DNA from: JAHJBR01 sp040757035
GTDB taxonomy: Archaea; Micrarchaeota; Micrarchaeia; Anstonellales; Bilamarchaeaceae
Assembly: GCA_040757035.1 (NCBI GenBank)
Contig: JBFLYM010000003.1
Coordinates: forward strand, 1 to 64,000
Reading direction: 5' to 3'
Length of the DNA stretch: 64,000 nt
Shown here one piece after another: positions 16,513 to 26,082 of the stretch; position 1 is the first letter of the stretch; each line of letters starts with the position of its first letter. The translations under genes and the position numbers were made by a program. Below the pieces are notes generated by a model that was not told the origin of the DNA, searched no databases, and saw only the letters and a list, made by a program, of their open reading frames with translations.

Positions 16513-18378
16513 TTAGTTGAGCTCAATATATTTTATATCATCCAAATTTTTCATTCTGCTGAATTTCAGCATGCTATTGGATATTGTATAAATTACGTCT
16601 TCAATATAACCGCTTCTTAATATTGCGTAATCAGAATCGCCCCAATAATACCCACTTTTCAAAAACTCATCCGCATTTTTTACATGCGTTATTCTTCCTT
16701 GTAGATTTATTCCTTTTACCGGCGAAATCTCTAATACGTATGCCCCTTGCCACACATAGTCTCCATGTATATATGCAGGCGGTTTTCCCTCGTATTTCTC
16801 TTCATCTATCTCTGCAAGCAAAACAGGGAGAATCATTATTCCTTTCTCCTTACTGAAAAGAAATGCCTTGTGATCTCTTAACACTTCGCTGTCCGTTCCT
16901 CTATCCCCAATATTATATTTTGCAATTTCCTTCGGTTTCTCAACATTACTTACATCAAAAAGAGCAATCTTTATTCCTTGATACCATACAAAATCACCTT
17001 GTTCAGCTTCTACTGTTTCCTTTCCTATTCCGATAAGATGATTTTCATCATATGGATGAAGGTAATCCGAATATCCAGGTATTTTTAGCTTTCCAAGCAC
17101 TTTTGGCTCTTTTGGATTTTCAAGGCTTATTACAAAAAGAGGATCAATTTTCTTGAATGTAACAAGATACGCTTTGTTTCCAATAAACCTTGCAGAATGT
17201 ATTCGTTCTTTCGGTGCAAGATTTTCAATCTTTCCCACTATTTCCATTTTTTCGTTCAATACATAAATATTATTTGTTTCGTCTTGCCATCTCCCCCATC
17301 TCCCACTTGTTGTCGCAACTCTAAAATAGCCATTGTATTCATCCATGGAAAACTGATTTAGCACCCTGCCCGGAACTCTTCCGATTGCGCCAGGCTTTAT
17401 TTCTCCATCTTTTATGCCAACTTTTGCGATTTCAGTGTCACTGCCCATTGTGTTTGTAAGATATATGTTCTTCTGTGAAACAAAAAGATCCTGAGGCGAG
17501 CCAATCAAAAACACCTTGCTTTTTTGCGTATGATTTTTCAGATCAATAGCCACAACTTGGGCAAAGGCGCTAATTTGTTTTGTTTTGTCAAAATAATACA
17601 TATCCGGAAATTCGGATCCAAAATCTCCAAAATTCAGGGTTTGGAGATTTTCACCCTTCTCATTAGTATAATAATAGTATCTAAGCGGTTGTGTTACTAT
17701 AAGATATATATAATCCTCGATCATTCTTGCGTCAAAATAATAGCCATGATAAGTAAACATATCCGTGAGTTTTGGATTTTCTCTATTTGAGATATTATAA
17801 ATTTCTACTATTGTATTTGCGCCATAGAATGGTGGTGTGCATCTGTAATTTTCTGCACATTTAAAATCGGTCATATAGTTAATACTTTCAAACAACACTA
17901 ACATATTTTTATTTATAAATATTTCTTCTGCGGTAGTATTCAATGTTGCAACAATTTTCGCATCTTCGGCAGGATACGCCTTTACAATATGGACTTTTCC
18001 TTTTGTAATTATATAGAGATATTCACCATCGCTTTTTACAATGTCTGGTTCGTCAACACCTATCACTTGAATGTTTGTTGTAGAATAATCAAAACCAGGA
18101 GTAGTAGGAGTAGAAAATGCATCAGCTTTCCCCATCACCCTTTTTCCTGCCGTTATATAAAATTCGGGTGATCCTGTTTCAGACCCTTTGGTTTTTAGAA
18201 GTTGTTCTAATTCAGCCGGCGAGGAAATTTTCTTTAGTCCTGTTGTAGTATTACTTAAGTTCACTTGTTCTACGTGTGTCTGATTATTTGGAAGATTAGG
18301 AAGTTGTTCGCCTAAACAGCCGATCAACAGACAGCTAAGTAAAAGGACAGAACACAAAATCTTAAAAATTACTCGCAT
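16513..18378 (-). CDS. Secreted beta-propeller lipoprotein (COG4880-like)
   Basis: A 621-residue exported protein. The N-terminus has a basic/hydrophobic signal ending in a lipobox (LLIGCLGE), so it is predicted to be lipid-anchored outside the cytoplasmic membrane. The rest matches secreted archaeal/bacterial proteins with a C-terminal beta-propeller domain: repeated blades such as QVIGVDEPDIVKSDGEYLYI, IEDYIYLIVTQP, FRVATTSGRWG and GNKAYLVTFKKIDPLFVIS. The function of the family is unknown. The long frame starts at 18444, but ATG 18378 gives a proper signal peptide. Confidence 0.8.
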   Translation of the reverse strand: MRVIFKILCSVLLLSCLLIGCLGEQLPNLPNNQTHVEQVNLSNTTTGLKKISSPAELEQLLKTKGSETGSPEFYITAGKRVMGKADAFSTPTTPGFDYSTTNIQVIGVDEPDIVKSDGEYLYIITKGKVHIVKAYPAEDAKIVATLNTTAEEIFINKNMLVLFESINYMTDFKCAENYRCTPPFYGANTIVEIYNISNRENPKLTDMFTYHGYYFDARMIEDYIYLIVTQPLRYYYYTNEKGENLQTLNFGDFGSEFPDMYYFDKTKQISAFAQVVAIDLKNHTQKSKVFLIGSPQDLFVSQKNIYLTNTMGSDTEIAKVGIKDGEIKPGAIGRVPGRVLNQFSMDEYNGYFRVATTSGRWGRWQDETNNIYVLNEKMEIVGKIENLAPKERIHSARFIGNKAYLVTFKKIDPLFVISLENPKEPKVLGKLKIPGYSDYLHPYDENHLIGIGKETVEAEQGDFVWYQGIKIALFDVSNVEKPKEIAKYNIGDRGTDSEVLRDHKAFLFSKEKGIMILPVLLAEIDEEKYEGKPPAYIHGDYVWQGAYVLEISPVKGINLQGRITHVKNADEFLKSGYYWGDSDYAILRSGYIEDVIYTISNSMLKFSRMKNLDDIKYIELN

Positions 18379-18508
18379 AAGCAAATTTGTAATAAAGCTC
18401 TTTTTATATGTTCCTATTTTGTTTGGTATAGTAAACCAATACACAATAATTCTTCAGTATCTAATCTTTGATCCGAATTACCTTGCTGGTTTGCTATAAA
18501 AATTTAAA

Positions 18509-19456
18509 TCAACCCACCCATCCTAACAATTTTGAAATTCCAAGAAAGATAAAATTACATAGTGCAATTATTGGAAGCGCAGACAATACAGTTTTCTCCT
18601 TTGCGATCAATATGAAAAGCACAAACAATGAAAAAACCGATGCGCTAAATGTTATTATTGAATACATTAAATTGATTTGATATCCGGAAACTCCTAAAAT
18701 TATTGGCACAATAATGTCTCCTGTTCCGAGTTCAAATCGTATTTCGCCCCGCGTGCTTTGTTGAACCGAAGATATAAGAAAAGCCGTTTCTCTTTTTGAT
18801 AACACCATTGCCATTTTTACCATATGTTTGGTTTTGAACACAGCAATATAGTCATAAATTGAGAGCAATACAAGAAATAGTAAAGCTTGATGAAAATTGA
18901 ATGAAAGCCCGAAAACTGCGCCAGCTCCAGCTGCTGAAATAACAGCTGCGGTATTTTTAAGTTGCGGAAACGCAATTTTTGAAAATCCGAAACAAAGACC
19001 AAGAGCGATTGCAATTACCATTGCGTTAAATTCCAGAAACATCGGCCTTAAGAAAGAATAAAATACAACTGATGAAGAGAATGAAATTATCGCAAACTCT
19101 AAAAGGATAAAAAGCAATTCGCCGCGATAAAATTTTATTATTAAATACATTATAAGCGTTCCAAGTAACACATAAAAGAAAATGTAAAAAGTGCTGAATT
19201 CGTTTGACACTGAAACAATTTGCATATTTTTTACGATTTCATTATGTTTCGCATCTTGGATTATGAAGTTACCTGTGTGAAGTCCGAGGATTTGTGCTGC
19301 AATAAATAACAAAATGATGTGGGCAAAAATTAGAACAATTTTGTATTTTTCATTTTTTTTATCAAGTTTTTTATCAAGCTTTTTATCCTTATCAAATATT
19401 TCATTTTTATTAAGCGTTGTGGTATTTTCCGTGCGCCGGTTTGTACACCTGTCCAT
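18509..19456 (-). CDS. Presenilin/signal-peptide-peptidase-like intramembrane aspartyl protease
   Basis: A 315-residue membrane protein with about nine hydrophobic segments. The two catalytic motifs of the GxGD aspartyl proteases are in order and in membrane segments: YDYIAVF (first Asp) and LGTGDIIVP (second Asp). They are followed by SALPIIAL, matching the conserved PAL motif. This is the archaeal presenilin homologue family, which cleaves transmembrane helices. The N-terminal 35 residues are very rich in Lys/Asp (KDKKLDKKLDKKNEK). The first ATG lies 47 bp inside the end of the MCM gene, so the two genes overlap and are probably co-transcribed. Confidence 0.88.
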   Translation of the reverse strand: MDRCTNRRTENTTTLNKNEIFDKDKKLDKKLDKKNEKYKIVLIFAHIILLFIAAQILGLHTGNFIIQDAKHNEIVKNMQIVSVSNEFSTFYIFFYVLLGTLIMYLIIKFYRGELLFILLEFAIISFSSSVVFYSFLRPMFLEFNAMVIAIALGLCFGFSKIAFPQLKNTAAVISAAGAGAVFGLSFNFHQALLFLVLLSIYDYIAVFKTKHMVKMAMVLSKRETAFLISSVQQSTRGEIRFELGTGDIIVPIILGVSGYQINLMYSIITFSASVFSLFVLFILIAKEKTVLSALPIIALCNFIFLGISKLLGWVG

Positions 19457-21446
19457 TCCTCACCAACTCTGAAAGTATTCTCATCACTAGCTGCTCCTCT
19501 ATGTTATAGTTTTTTGCTTCGTTTATTATCTGATTCTCTTCTGCAACATCAAATTTTTTGCACAGTTCCTTTATTATTTCAAAAACTATTTCGCTCCTCT
19601 CGAGCTGGCTTTTTGTTTTTCCAGTTTCAATTATGCTAACATCAGCAAGCCCGGTTTCTTTATCTGTCATCACCTTTTCCATGACATAATTCATTAGATT
19701 AATCGCAACCTCTGCATCTAAAGATTCAACATTTTGGCTTAGTCTCATTTTCGCGTTCGCTTCAGATAATCTAATAAGCCCTTCAAGATAACGCGGAGTG
19801 ATAGGTACAGTCCCCGAATTCCTTCCCCTTCCCCTTAAATCAAGATAGTATTCCTTTAATTTATCCATTGCCTCTCTTGTAAGTTTTGGGAAAACGTGCC
19901 TTCGCGAATACGAAATATATTTGCGCAAAAATTCTTTATCTACTAATTCTACATCAGGTGTTTTTTCGGCTTCGCTCAGCGACGCTTGTTGGTGCGCACT
20001 TAAGATATACTCCGCCAATTTTGTATCTTTTTCAACATCTAATATATCCAAAATTGGAAATATCAAATCAAAACGCGACATTAGCGAAGGCGGAATGTCA
20101 AATTGTTCAACCAAATTTTTGTTTTGATTAAATCTTCCGAATTTAGGATTGGCGGCAGCGAGAATTGCTGTTTTGGTTTTAAATGTAGCGACAAGACCTG
20201 CTTTTGCGATACTTACTGTTTGGCTTTCCATTACTTCATGTAATGCCGCCCTATCTTCATCTTCTATTTTATCAAATTCATCTATTGCCGCGAGTCCTCC
20301 GCTTGCAAGAACAAGAGCTCCGGCTTTGAGCGTCCAACCGCCTCCGCTTAATTCGTCTTTTTCAACTGCGACAGTAAGTCCCACCCCAGAAACCGATTTG
20401 CCGCTCACATAAATTTTTTTTGGTGCGATATCCATTACGCTCTGCAAAAATCTGGATTTGGCTATTCCTGGATCACCAATCAATATTATATGTATGTCGT
20501 CTCTTATTGGCAGTCCTTTAGTTGTTTTTCCTTTTGTTCCACCAAACATTTGAAGCGCGATCGCGTATTTGACTTCGCTATGTCCGTAAATTGAAGGCGC
20601 AATAGATTCGGTTATTTTTTTTACAAGCTGCGCGTCCTTGGAAAAATCACTTATTCTTTTTTCGTCTTCCTTTGAAATTTCTATTTCTTCAAAATCCCTG
20701 CGCAAATTTCTGATTGAATTAACCTCTAAGTATCTTCCATAAATCATCTCTTGTTTTCCTTTCTGCGCAATTGGCGGTTTTAATCTCAAAATGCCTGCTA
20801 TTTCAACATTGTCTCCTGGTACAAGAGAATTTACGATATCATCTTCTATCCAAAGCTCTATTTTTGCTGCTGGTGTTCCACCTCGCACGCGTTCAAGCAA
20901 TTCTTGCGTTTCTGCTTTTTGCAAATCTACAAATTTGCTTTCTTCATCTATTTGCTTGAGGGCTATTCTTTTGCATGATTCGCACCTCTTAAGTGGGACA
21001 AAATTTCTTTCAACAATTATCTTATAAATTGAGTCGCATACTTGACATTTATAAACCGCGATCTGCATTTTGTGCATTACGTCTGCGCGCCTATTCACCA
21101 CGCCCTTTACCGAAATTAATTCACCAAGATTTTTTGAACTTATATTTTCTATAAGCAAATTGCGGTCAGGAACGTTGAAGAAGCGTATATTTGGCGAGAA
21201 AACTCCATGACCTGGCACAATTCTGTTCAATCTTTTTATCGCTTCATTTGCAGCGGCTATTACTTCATCCGGTTTTTCTATCAATCTATTTGTTATATCC
21301 GGATCATACTTATCCAAATCGTGGTAATCCACATTAAGGCTTTTTTTTGCAGGATAGTGCGCAATTAGTTCGTTTATTTTTAGAGAATAAACTGAATCAA
21401 AAAAATCATACAATGCTTCTACAAGAGAAGATAAATCTTCGTCCAT
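19410..21446 (-). CDS. mcm: Replicative DNA helicase MCM
   Basis: A 678-residue hexameric minichromosome maintenance helicase. Visible parts: the N-terminal OB domain with a C4 zinc finger (CQVCDS...CESCK, about residues 130-155), Walker A GDPGIAKSRFLQ, Walker B ALVLASGGLAAIDEFDK, sensor 1 (TAILAAANPKFGRF), the arginine finger SRFDLIF, and a C-terminal winged helix. The length is typical for archaeal MCM. A TATA-like ATAAAAAC about 27 nt before ATG 21446 suggests a leaderless transcript. The 3' end overlaps the presenilin-like gene. No intein is present. Confidence 0.96.
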   Translation of the reverse strand: MDEDLSSLVEALYDFFDSVYSLKINELIAHYPAKKSLNVDYHDLDKYDPDITNRLIEKPDEVIAAANEAIKRLNRIVPGHGVFSPNIRFFNVPDRNLLIENISSKNLGELISVKGVVNRRADVMHKMQIAVYKCQVCDSIYKIIVERNFVPLKRCESCKRIALKQIDEESKFVDLQKAETQELLERVRGGTPAAKIELWIEDDIVNSLVPGDNVEIAGILRLKPPIAQKGKQEMIYGRYLEVNSIRNLRRDFEEIEISKEDEKRISDFSKDAQLVKKITESIAPSIYGHSEVKYAIALQMFGGTKGKTTKGLPIRDDIHIILIGDPGIAKSRFLQSVMDIAPKKIYVSGKSVSGVGLTVAVEKDELSGGGWTLKAGALVLASGGLAAIDEFDKIEDEDRAALHEVMESQTVSIAKAGLVATFKTKTAILAAANPKFGRFNQNKNLVEQFDIPPSLMSRFDLIFPILDILDVEKDTKLAEYILSAHQQASLSEAEKTPDVELVDKEFLRKYISYSRRHVFPKLTREAMDKLKEYYLDLRGRGRNSGTVPITPRYLEGLIRLSEANAKMRLSQNVESLDAEVAINLMNYVMEKVMTDKETGLADVSIIETGKTKSQLERSEIVFEIIKELCKKFDVAEENQIINEAKNYNIEEQLVMRILSELVRNGQVYKPAHGKYHNA

Positions 21447-21478
21447 ATTAATCTTTTTGTAAAGTTTTTATCAAGCTA

Positions 21479-22528
21479 TCAAGCTGTTTTGCCATATATC
21501 GAATGCATTATTTTGGCCTGCGATTCCAAAGCGTTTTTTATGTATGCCGACATTTCTTCTTCTTTTGCTGTTAGCGTTCTTTTTTTTATTATATTTTCTA
21601 TTATCATATCTTCTATTTCATTTGTTTTGCTGCTACCGATAAGCGCTGAGAGTTTTTTTATTTCAGATTTATATAGTAACATATCCGAAAATGCTTCATC
21701 GGTATTTGTTTTCATAGTTTTCATAGAATTGTAATAAATTTGTATTATACTTCGTACGGTATCCATTGTAATAGCATACGTAATTGTTTCTGCCATTCTT
21801 AAATTGTTATATATAACAGAATCAAAATTGGTTTTGTAGCCATGCGAATATGCAAATTTGCGAACTGAATTTATATCTGACATCTCTGCGACTTTACATG
21901 CGTTGTTGATGTTTCCTTTTTTAGATTCTGACGATACTATATCTATTTTGAGTTTATACAGATTTAATTGTTCGTTTACCTTACTTATAAAAGCATGTAT
22001 AAACATTTTTTTATCTGGATGTTGTTTTAGATAATCATTTATTATATCCCATGACGCATCAAGCGTTTCTGCGTTAACTATTTTCTGCGCAGTTTTATCA
22101 TCAACACCCATCTCAATAAGTGCGTTACATGATATTTCTTTAACTTTTTTTAGCAAGATTCCTTTTGTAAATTTGCAAAGCTCACCTTTTCCTTTTTCTT
22201 TGAGTAAGCATGCTGCCTCTTTTGCAACGTCACCACTCATTAGATTATGAGTTATCTTTTCTAGTTCTTTTGCTATTTCATCAATTGTTTTATCTTTATA
22301 ATTAGATAATATCTCAGATTTTTCGAATGTTCGATCAAAGATTGAATTATAAATAAGAGAAATTGGTTTGCACAAAATGAAAGAAACTGGTTTAAATATC
22401 AGATGTATCGGTATACGTAATATTTTTATTATTTTTTCGTCATCAGTCTTTGGTGTAGTTTCATCTTTTTTCTTTTCTTTTTGTTCTTTTTCTGGTTCTT
22501 TTGTAAGAACCGTTTGCCCTAAAATCAT
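21479..22528 (-). CDS. Uncharacterised protein with hydrophobic helix
   Basis: A 349-residue protein I do not recognise. It begins with a highly charged segment (residues 10-30, Lys/Glu rich), then a hydrophobic stretch (RIPIHLIFKPVSFILCKPISLIYNS is interrupted by prolines and basic residues), then a long mainly helical region. The C-terminus has a charged helical segment with KKRTLTAKEEEMSAY. It may be a peripheral or monotopic membrane protein. ATG 22528 is preferred over GTG 22537. It lies 32 bp upstream of mcm on the same strand but is divergent from the Sec61-beta gene. Confidence 0.5.
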   Translation of the reverse strand: MILGQTVLTKEPEKEQKEKKKDETTPKTDDEKIIKILRIPIHLIFKPVSFILCKPISLIYNSIFDRTFEKSEILSNYKDKTIDEIAKELEKITHNLMSGDVAKEAACLLKEKGKGELCKFTKGILLKKVKEISCNALIEMGVDDKTAQKIVNAETLDASWDIINDYLKQHPDKKMFIHAFISKVNEQLNLYKLKIDIVSSESKKGNINNACKVAEMSDINSVRKFAYSHGYKTNFDSVIYNNLRMAETITYAITMDTVRSIIQIYYNSMKTMKTNTDEAFSDMLLYKSEIKKLSALIGSSKTNEIEDMIIENIIKKRTLTAKEEEMSAYIKNALESQAKIMHSIYGKTA

Positions 22529-22630
22529 TCTTACCACATATATACAATTTTGCCACTTATAATAACCAATTAAAGATTAATTAATCTATGTCCATATCCC
22601 TTTCTTTTTAAAATAATGCAAAACATACGA

Positions 22631-22638
22631 TTTATAAA
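22631..22638 (+). promoter_or_regulatory. TATA box of the Sec61-beta gene
   Basis: TTTATAAA lies 24-31 nt upstream of ATG 22662, the spacing expected for a leaderless archaeal transcript. Confidence 0.6.
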
Positions 22639-22661
22639 CTCTTGTAAAATATAAATTAATC

Positions 22662-22820
22662 ATGGAAAAAAAAGTAGCAATGCCAATGAGCAGTGCGGGT
22701 ATTTTTGGGATAGGCTCAAATATGGAGCTTGCCGGTATAAAAATTAGTCCGAAGACAGTGTTTGTAGGCGCGCTTATTTTCATATTTGTAATAAAAATAG
22801 CAGACAAGCTGATTAGATAA
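22662..22820 (+). CDS. Preprotein translocase subunit Sec61-beta (SecG-like)
   Basis: A 52-residue protein. The N-terminal part has PMSSAGIFGIGS, corresponding to the conserved xSSAGLxR/xF box of archaeal Sec61-beta. KISPKTVFVGALIFIFVIKI follows: the conserved K-x-S/D-P-K/E box leading into a single C-terminal membrane helix. The protein is a tail-anchored accessory subunit of the SecYE translocon. The start is supported by a TATA box about 27 nt upstream. The frame is short but complete, with an Ile-Arg end. Confidence 0.85.
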   Translation: MEKKVAMPMSSAGIFGIGSNMELAGIKISPKTVFVGALIFIFVIKIADKLIR

Positions 22821-22913
22821 ATTTTGGTAAATCTAGAATGCTTTTGCGCATCAGTAATGCTTCATCGAAACCTGGTATAACTTGACTTTACAAAACGCGC
22901 GCGCTTTTACAAT

Positions 22914-22930
22914 GACTTCTGGCCGAAGTC
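22914..22930. terminator. Hairpin GACTTC-5-GAAGTC between converging genes
   Basis: A perfect 6-bp inverted repeat with a 5-nt loop lies between the Sec61-beta gene and the convergent HD-domain gene. It follows a GC-alternating island, ACGCGCGCGC, at about 22898-22908, unusual in this AT-rich DNA. The region 22821-22949 otherwise holds no gene. A role in termination is plausible but not shown. Confidence 0.35.
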
Positions 22931-22949
22931 CATGGCTTCCATCAATTTT

Positions 22950-24071
22950 TTAAAGTCCAGTATAATCACGACAGATTTTTTCTAGTTTTTTTCGTTGCGC
23001 AGCTGGAGAAAGCACAAGTATTTTTTTCCGCGATTCCTCGGCTAATTTAAGCGCTTTCACAAGTTCGGATATGCGGCTTATTTCGTATTTTTTTCCATCA
23101 TGCATTCTTATTTTAAATCCTGAAGGTTTGAAAAAATTTCGTGCGACATCAATGATAACATCGCATTTTGCCAGTGAACAAAGCTCTTTTTCTATTTTTT
23201 CAATTTTCGTTTTGTTTAGCTGCTGCTGATTAAGAGAATACGCTTCTTTGTAAAGCTTTCTGTTAAGCAATGCTTTAACATAAAATTTCGCATTTTTCCT
23301 TTTAGAGAGTAGATTGAGCGCTTCCAAATCGCCGATATTCAAAAATTGTTCTGCTTTAAGTCCGTCAACAAGCGCGTTTTGTATTGCGCGCTCCAACATT
23401 GCCGATGCTATGCGTGCAGTATGGTGCAGATAAACAGTAGAAAACATCATGAAGCGCGCAATCAATAAGCTTTCGCTTGATTCCAATGCGCCTTCGTAAA
23501 CTCCAAGTTCGCCGCGTTCAAAATACATTTTATTGATTATGCGCTCTTCATCTATAATCCCATACGCCACGCCTGTATAATACGCATCCCGCTTAAGATA
23601 GTCCATTCTATCCGCGCCTATATCAGAAGAAATCAATTTCGCGTATGGAGAAGAACCAAAATCCGCTATCTCTCGCTTATTAAAATTTTCCGAGATTAAA
23701 TCGCCTATTTCTCCGCAAACTATCTTCTTCTTGCCGATCTTTTCATGATCGCCAAGTATTTTTTCGGTTATGTGTTCTGTTTCATGAGAAAACGCGATGT
23801 GCCCTAAATCGTGAAGAAGCGCATATAGTCTTATTTTAGATGTTACATCATGCTCAAATCCAAGTTTTTCTGCAATGCGCGAAGCAAGATGAAGCGTGCC
23901 AAGCGAATGTTCAAATCGCGAATGATTCGCACCTGGATAAACCAAATACGCCGTTGCCAACTGTCTTATTCTTCTCAAGCGTTGAAAATCGCGCGTGTCA
24001 ATTATACGATTCTCCAATTCGCTTAATTCTATTGTTCCATGCAGTGGATCCTTTATATTCAAACCAAGCAA
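22950..24071 (-). CDS. HD-superfamily phosphohydrolase (COG1078, dNTPase-like)
   Basis: A 373-residue metal-dependent hydrolase related to dGTP triphosphohydrolases and SamHD1. The N-terminus KDPLHGTIELSELENRIIDT and RDFQRLRRIRQL are hallmarks of COG1078. The HD metal site is visible as HSRFEHSLG...LLHDLGHIAFSHETEH, with the later D in SSDIGADRMDYLKRDAYYTG. Archaeal members hydrolyse nucleotides or act on unknown phosphorylated substrates. The gene appears to start with TTG at 24071, overlapping the end of the upstream gene by 13 bp, which suggests translational coupling. Confidence 0.85.
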   Translation of the reverse strand: MLGLNIKDPLHGTIELSELENRIIDTRDFQRLRRIRQLATAYLVYPGANHSRFEHSLGTLHLASRIAEKLGFEHDVTSKIRLYALLHDLGHIAFSHETEHITEKILGDHEKIGKKKIVCGEIGDLISENFNKREIADFGSSPYAKLISSDIGADRMDYLKRDAYYTGVAYGIIDEERIINKMYFERGELGVYEGALESSESLLIARFMMFSTVYLHHTARIASAMLERAIQNALVDGLKAEQFLNIGDLEALNLLSKRKNAKFYVKALLNRKLYKEAYSLNQQQLNKTKIEKIEKELCSLAKCDVIIDVARNFFKPSGFKIRMHDGKKYEISRISELVKALKLAEESRKKILVLSPAAQRKKLEKICRDYTGL

Positions 24072-24943
24072 AACAACCCTCTCTTTTTTTCACTTATTTC
24101 TCCATTTTCCGCAAGTATATTAAGAGCAACGAGCGTTGGTTCGTGTTCAAAATTGATTGCCGCTGCGATTTCGTCAATATGCATTTCGGTTTTTTCCCCT
24201 ATCATAACCGACTTTATTTTTTCGTAAGCTTGATGAACAAATTTATTGGTGGCGATATAAAATTTACCGTCAAATGCGCGCACGCCTTTTATATTTTGCG
24301 CGACTCCGATTCTTTTTAAATCAGATGAAAACTGTTCCGCATCGCGCGGATTTGAGAGAATGAGCCAACCATTTCTTAACAATTCAGAATAGGTTGGTAG
24401 AACCGCTGTTGATGGTGTTGTTTGCGGCGCGCTTTTTTGCATATTTTTTTGTATTTGCGCGTCTTTAGTTTGTGGTTCACCGTACGGCGTTACTGATGCA
24501 TGCTCTTCCTCCTGATTTATAAGCGGATAGATATCATCCTTTATATTATACACTCCTGTTTTTTGATATTTTTTTCCATAAAATATTTTGACAAATCCTT
24601 TTTTCAGAAGTTGGCGCACTACATTTTGTTTTTCCTGCGAAAATAATTTCTCTATTTTTAGAGGTGTGCGATCAGCGAACCTTATTTTCAAAAGTTCGCG
24701 TAAAACAACTTTCTCTGGTTCTGACAATTTTTTTTCAGATTTTTCAAGTTTTTTCTCAACTAATTTTTCCTGATTTTTTTCCTGATTCTGGTTTTGTGCA
24801 CTTTCAAGAATTTTTTTAAGCGGAGAACAAATAAACCAAAAATTATCTTTGAGTTGGAAAAGCTCTATTTCATCGATTGTGCTAAATTGTGCTGGCAATT
24901 CAAGATATACCTTTTCATTTTTTTTAATTAATTTTATGTTCAT
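24059..24943 (-). CDS. Possible DNA-binding protein, AbrB-like start and helical C-terminus
   Basis: A 294-residue protein. The first 45 residues (NIKLIKKNEKVYLELPAQF, then IDEIELFQLKDNFWFI) resemble a swapped-hairpin AbrB-like fold. A Lys/Glu/Gln-rich linker (residues 50-80) comes next, then a helix-rich part (PEKVVLRELLKIRFADRTPL...VVRQLLKKGFVKIFYG) that could be a winged helix. A Gln/Thr/Pro-rich linker follows. The C-terminal 110 residues end in a second winged-helix-like segment (EMHIDEIAAAINFEHEPTLVALNIL). It may be a regulator. It is coupled to the HD hydrolase gene. The precise family is not recognised. Confidence 0.5.
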   Translation of the reverse strand: MNIKLIKKNEKVYLELPAQFSTIDEIELFQLKDNFWFICSPLKKILESAQNQNQEKNQEKLVEKKLEKSEKKLSEPEKVVLRELLKIRFADRTPLKIEKLFSQEKQNVVRQLLKKGFVKIFYGKKYQKTGVYNIKDDIYPLINQEEEHASVTPYGEPQTKDAQIQKNMQKSAPQTTPSTAVLPTYSELLRNGWLILSNPRDAEQFSSDLKRIGVAQNIKGVRAFDGKFYIATNKFVHQAYEKIKSVMIGEKTEMHIDEIAAAINFEHEPTLVALNILAENGEISEKKRGLFCLV

Positions 24944-24949
24944 GAGTTT

Positions 24950-25525
24950 CTATCCCTTTCTTTTCTCATCAAGAACAATACCTTGGAACGCCTTTATGGT
25001 TACAGGCATTTTAGTCCATATGTTTTGAGGTAAACCTGCTTTTCTGCACAAATAACCTAGATAGGTTTTTTTATCCCATTTTTCTTCTACTGGAACTTGA
25101 GGGAGAAGAAGCCCCCCATACATTCCATATTCTATAATAAGTCCATCACGACCTATTTCTATTTTTTTTAGCAATTCATCAGGAGTGTTATAATTTATCT
25201 GCTCTGGAACAGTAAGAATTGTTATCTCTATTTCCAAATTATTTACTTCTTCTTTTTTTAATGGAGGAAATCTAAAATCGTGAAATGCAGCATTTATTGC
25301 ATTATCTGCAACCGCTTGTGCAATTGATTTTTCAGGAAGCGGATAGCCTATACAACCGCGAAGTTCCCCATTTGTTTTAAGAGTTACAAAAACTCCCATT
25401 TTTTTATTAAGTTTTTCCGGTACATTTACAGGATGATAGTACTTATCTTCGGTCAAAAAATACTGTACTATTGCTTTTCTAGCAAGCGAAAAAAGATAGT
25501 TCTTTTCGTATTCTGAAATTTCCAT
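24950..25525 (-). CDS. AMMECR1 domain protein
   Basis: A 191-residue protein of the AMMECR1 family (TIGR00296). The hallmark GVFVTLKTNGELRGCIGYP is at residues 45-63, followed by DNAINAAFHDFRFPPL and LEIEITILTVPE, and the C-terminal LPQVPVEEKWDKKTYLGYLC with AGLP. The family has a conserved surface groove and is linked to radical-SAM partners in some genomes (AmmeMemoRadiSam systems), but its activity is unknown. Those partners are not visible here. The upstream neighbour on the plus strand is divergent. Confidence 0.9.
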   Translation of the reverse strand: MEISEYEKNYLFSLARKAIVQYFLTEDKYYHPVNVPEKLNKKMGVFVTLKTNGELRGCIGYPLPEKSIAQAVADNAINAAFHDFRFPPLKKEEVNNLEIEITILTVPEQINYNTPDELLKKIEIGRDGLIIEYGMYGGLLLPQVPVEEKWDKKTYLGYLCRKAGLPQNIWTKMPVTIKAFQGIVLDEKRKG

Positions 25526-25575
25526 GAACAGATATAGATAAATAGATTATATAATTGTATTGTATTAATAATTTC

Positions 25576-26046
25576 ATGCTAAAATTTCTTCAAGCCCTTA
25601 TTAGAATTGAAAAGCCTGCTACAGATCTAAGACAAGGAATATTTAATTCTATAAAAAATATAGCTCAGGGTGCGAATTTAAAAATTTCAGAAGAGCCAAA
25701 CAAGCTCAAAATTATGAATAGTGAAAATGCGGTTGTTGTTATACAATTCGGCGGAAGAAGAGATTTTTACGAAATGATGGAAGCATTAAACAGAGAATTA
25801 GCTGATTATAAAATAATAATCACAAGTTCAAATGTAAAAAGCATAAAAATAGGAGAAATAAAATGGATTCTCAATACTAGATATCAAACTAAGGATAAAT
25901 GGCTTATAATTGATATTGAACATAAAGAGAACCCAAAAACAATTAATTTCATGCTTTACGAAATGAAGAATACAGGACCAAATCAAAACGCTTCAAGAAG
26001 AAAAAAAATATATGGGACGCGTGGCGAGTACAAAAAACAGGATTAA
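25576..26046 (+). CDS. Uncharacterised alpha/beta protein
   Basis: A 156-residue soluble protein that I do not recognise. The predicted layout is an N-terminal helix (LKFLQALIRIEKPATDLRQG), a beta-rich centre (ENAVVVIQFGGRRDFYEMME), two strands (YKIIITSSNVKSIKIGEIKWIL and KWLIIDIEHKENPKTINFMLYEM), and a basic Lys/Arg tail that may bind nucleic acid. The start is taken at ATG 25576, about 30 nt downstream of a TTATATAATT element, fitting a leaderless mRNA. It is divergent from AMMECR1 and convergent with UMP kinase. Confidence 0.45.
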   Translation: MLKFLQALIRIEKPATDLRQGIFNSIKNIAQGANLKISEEPNKLKIMNSENAVVVIQFGGRRDFYEMMEALNRELADYKIIITSSNVKSIKIGEIKWILNTRYQTKDKWLIIDIEHKENPKTINFMLYEMKNTGPNQNASRRKKIYGTRGEYKKQD

Positions 26047-26082
26047 ATCGAGTTTTCATTTTATTTTTTCTTATTTGGTAAG

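Noticed and set aside
22898..22908. CGCGCGCGC run as a Z-DNA or regulatory site
   Set aside because: A single short island without repeats elsewhere or a conserved position relative to a promoter gives no basis for a call.
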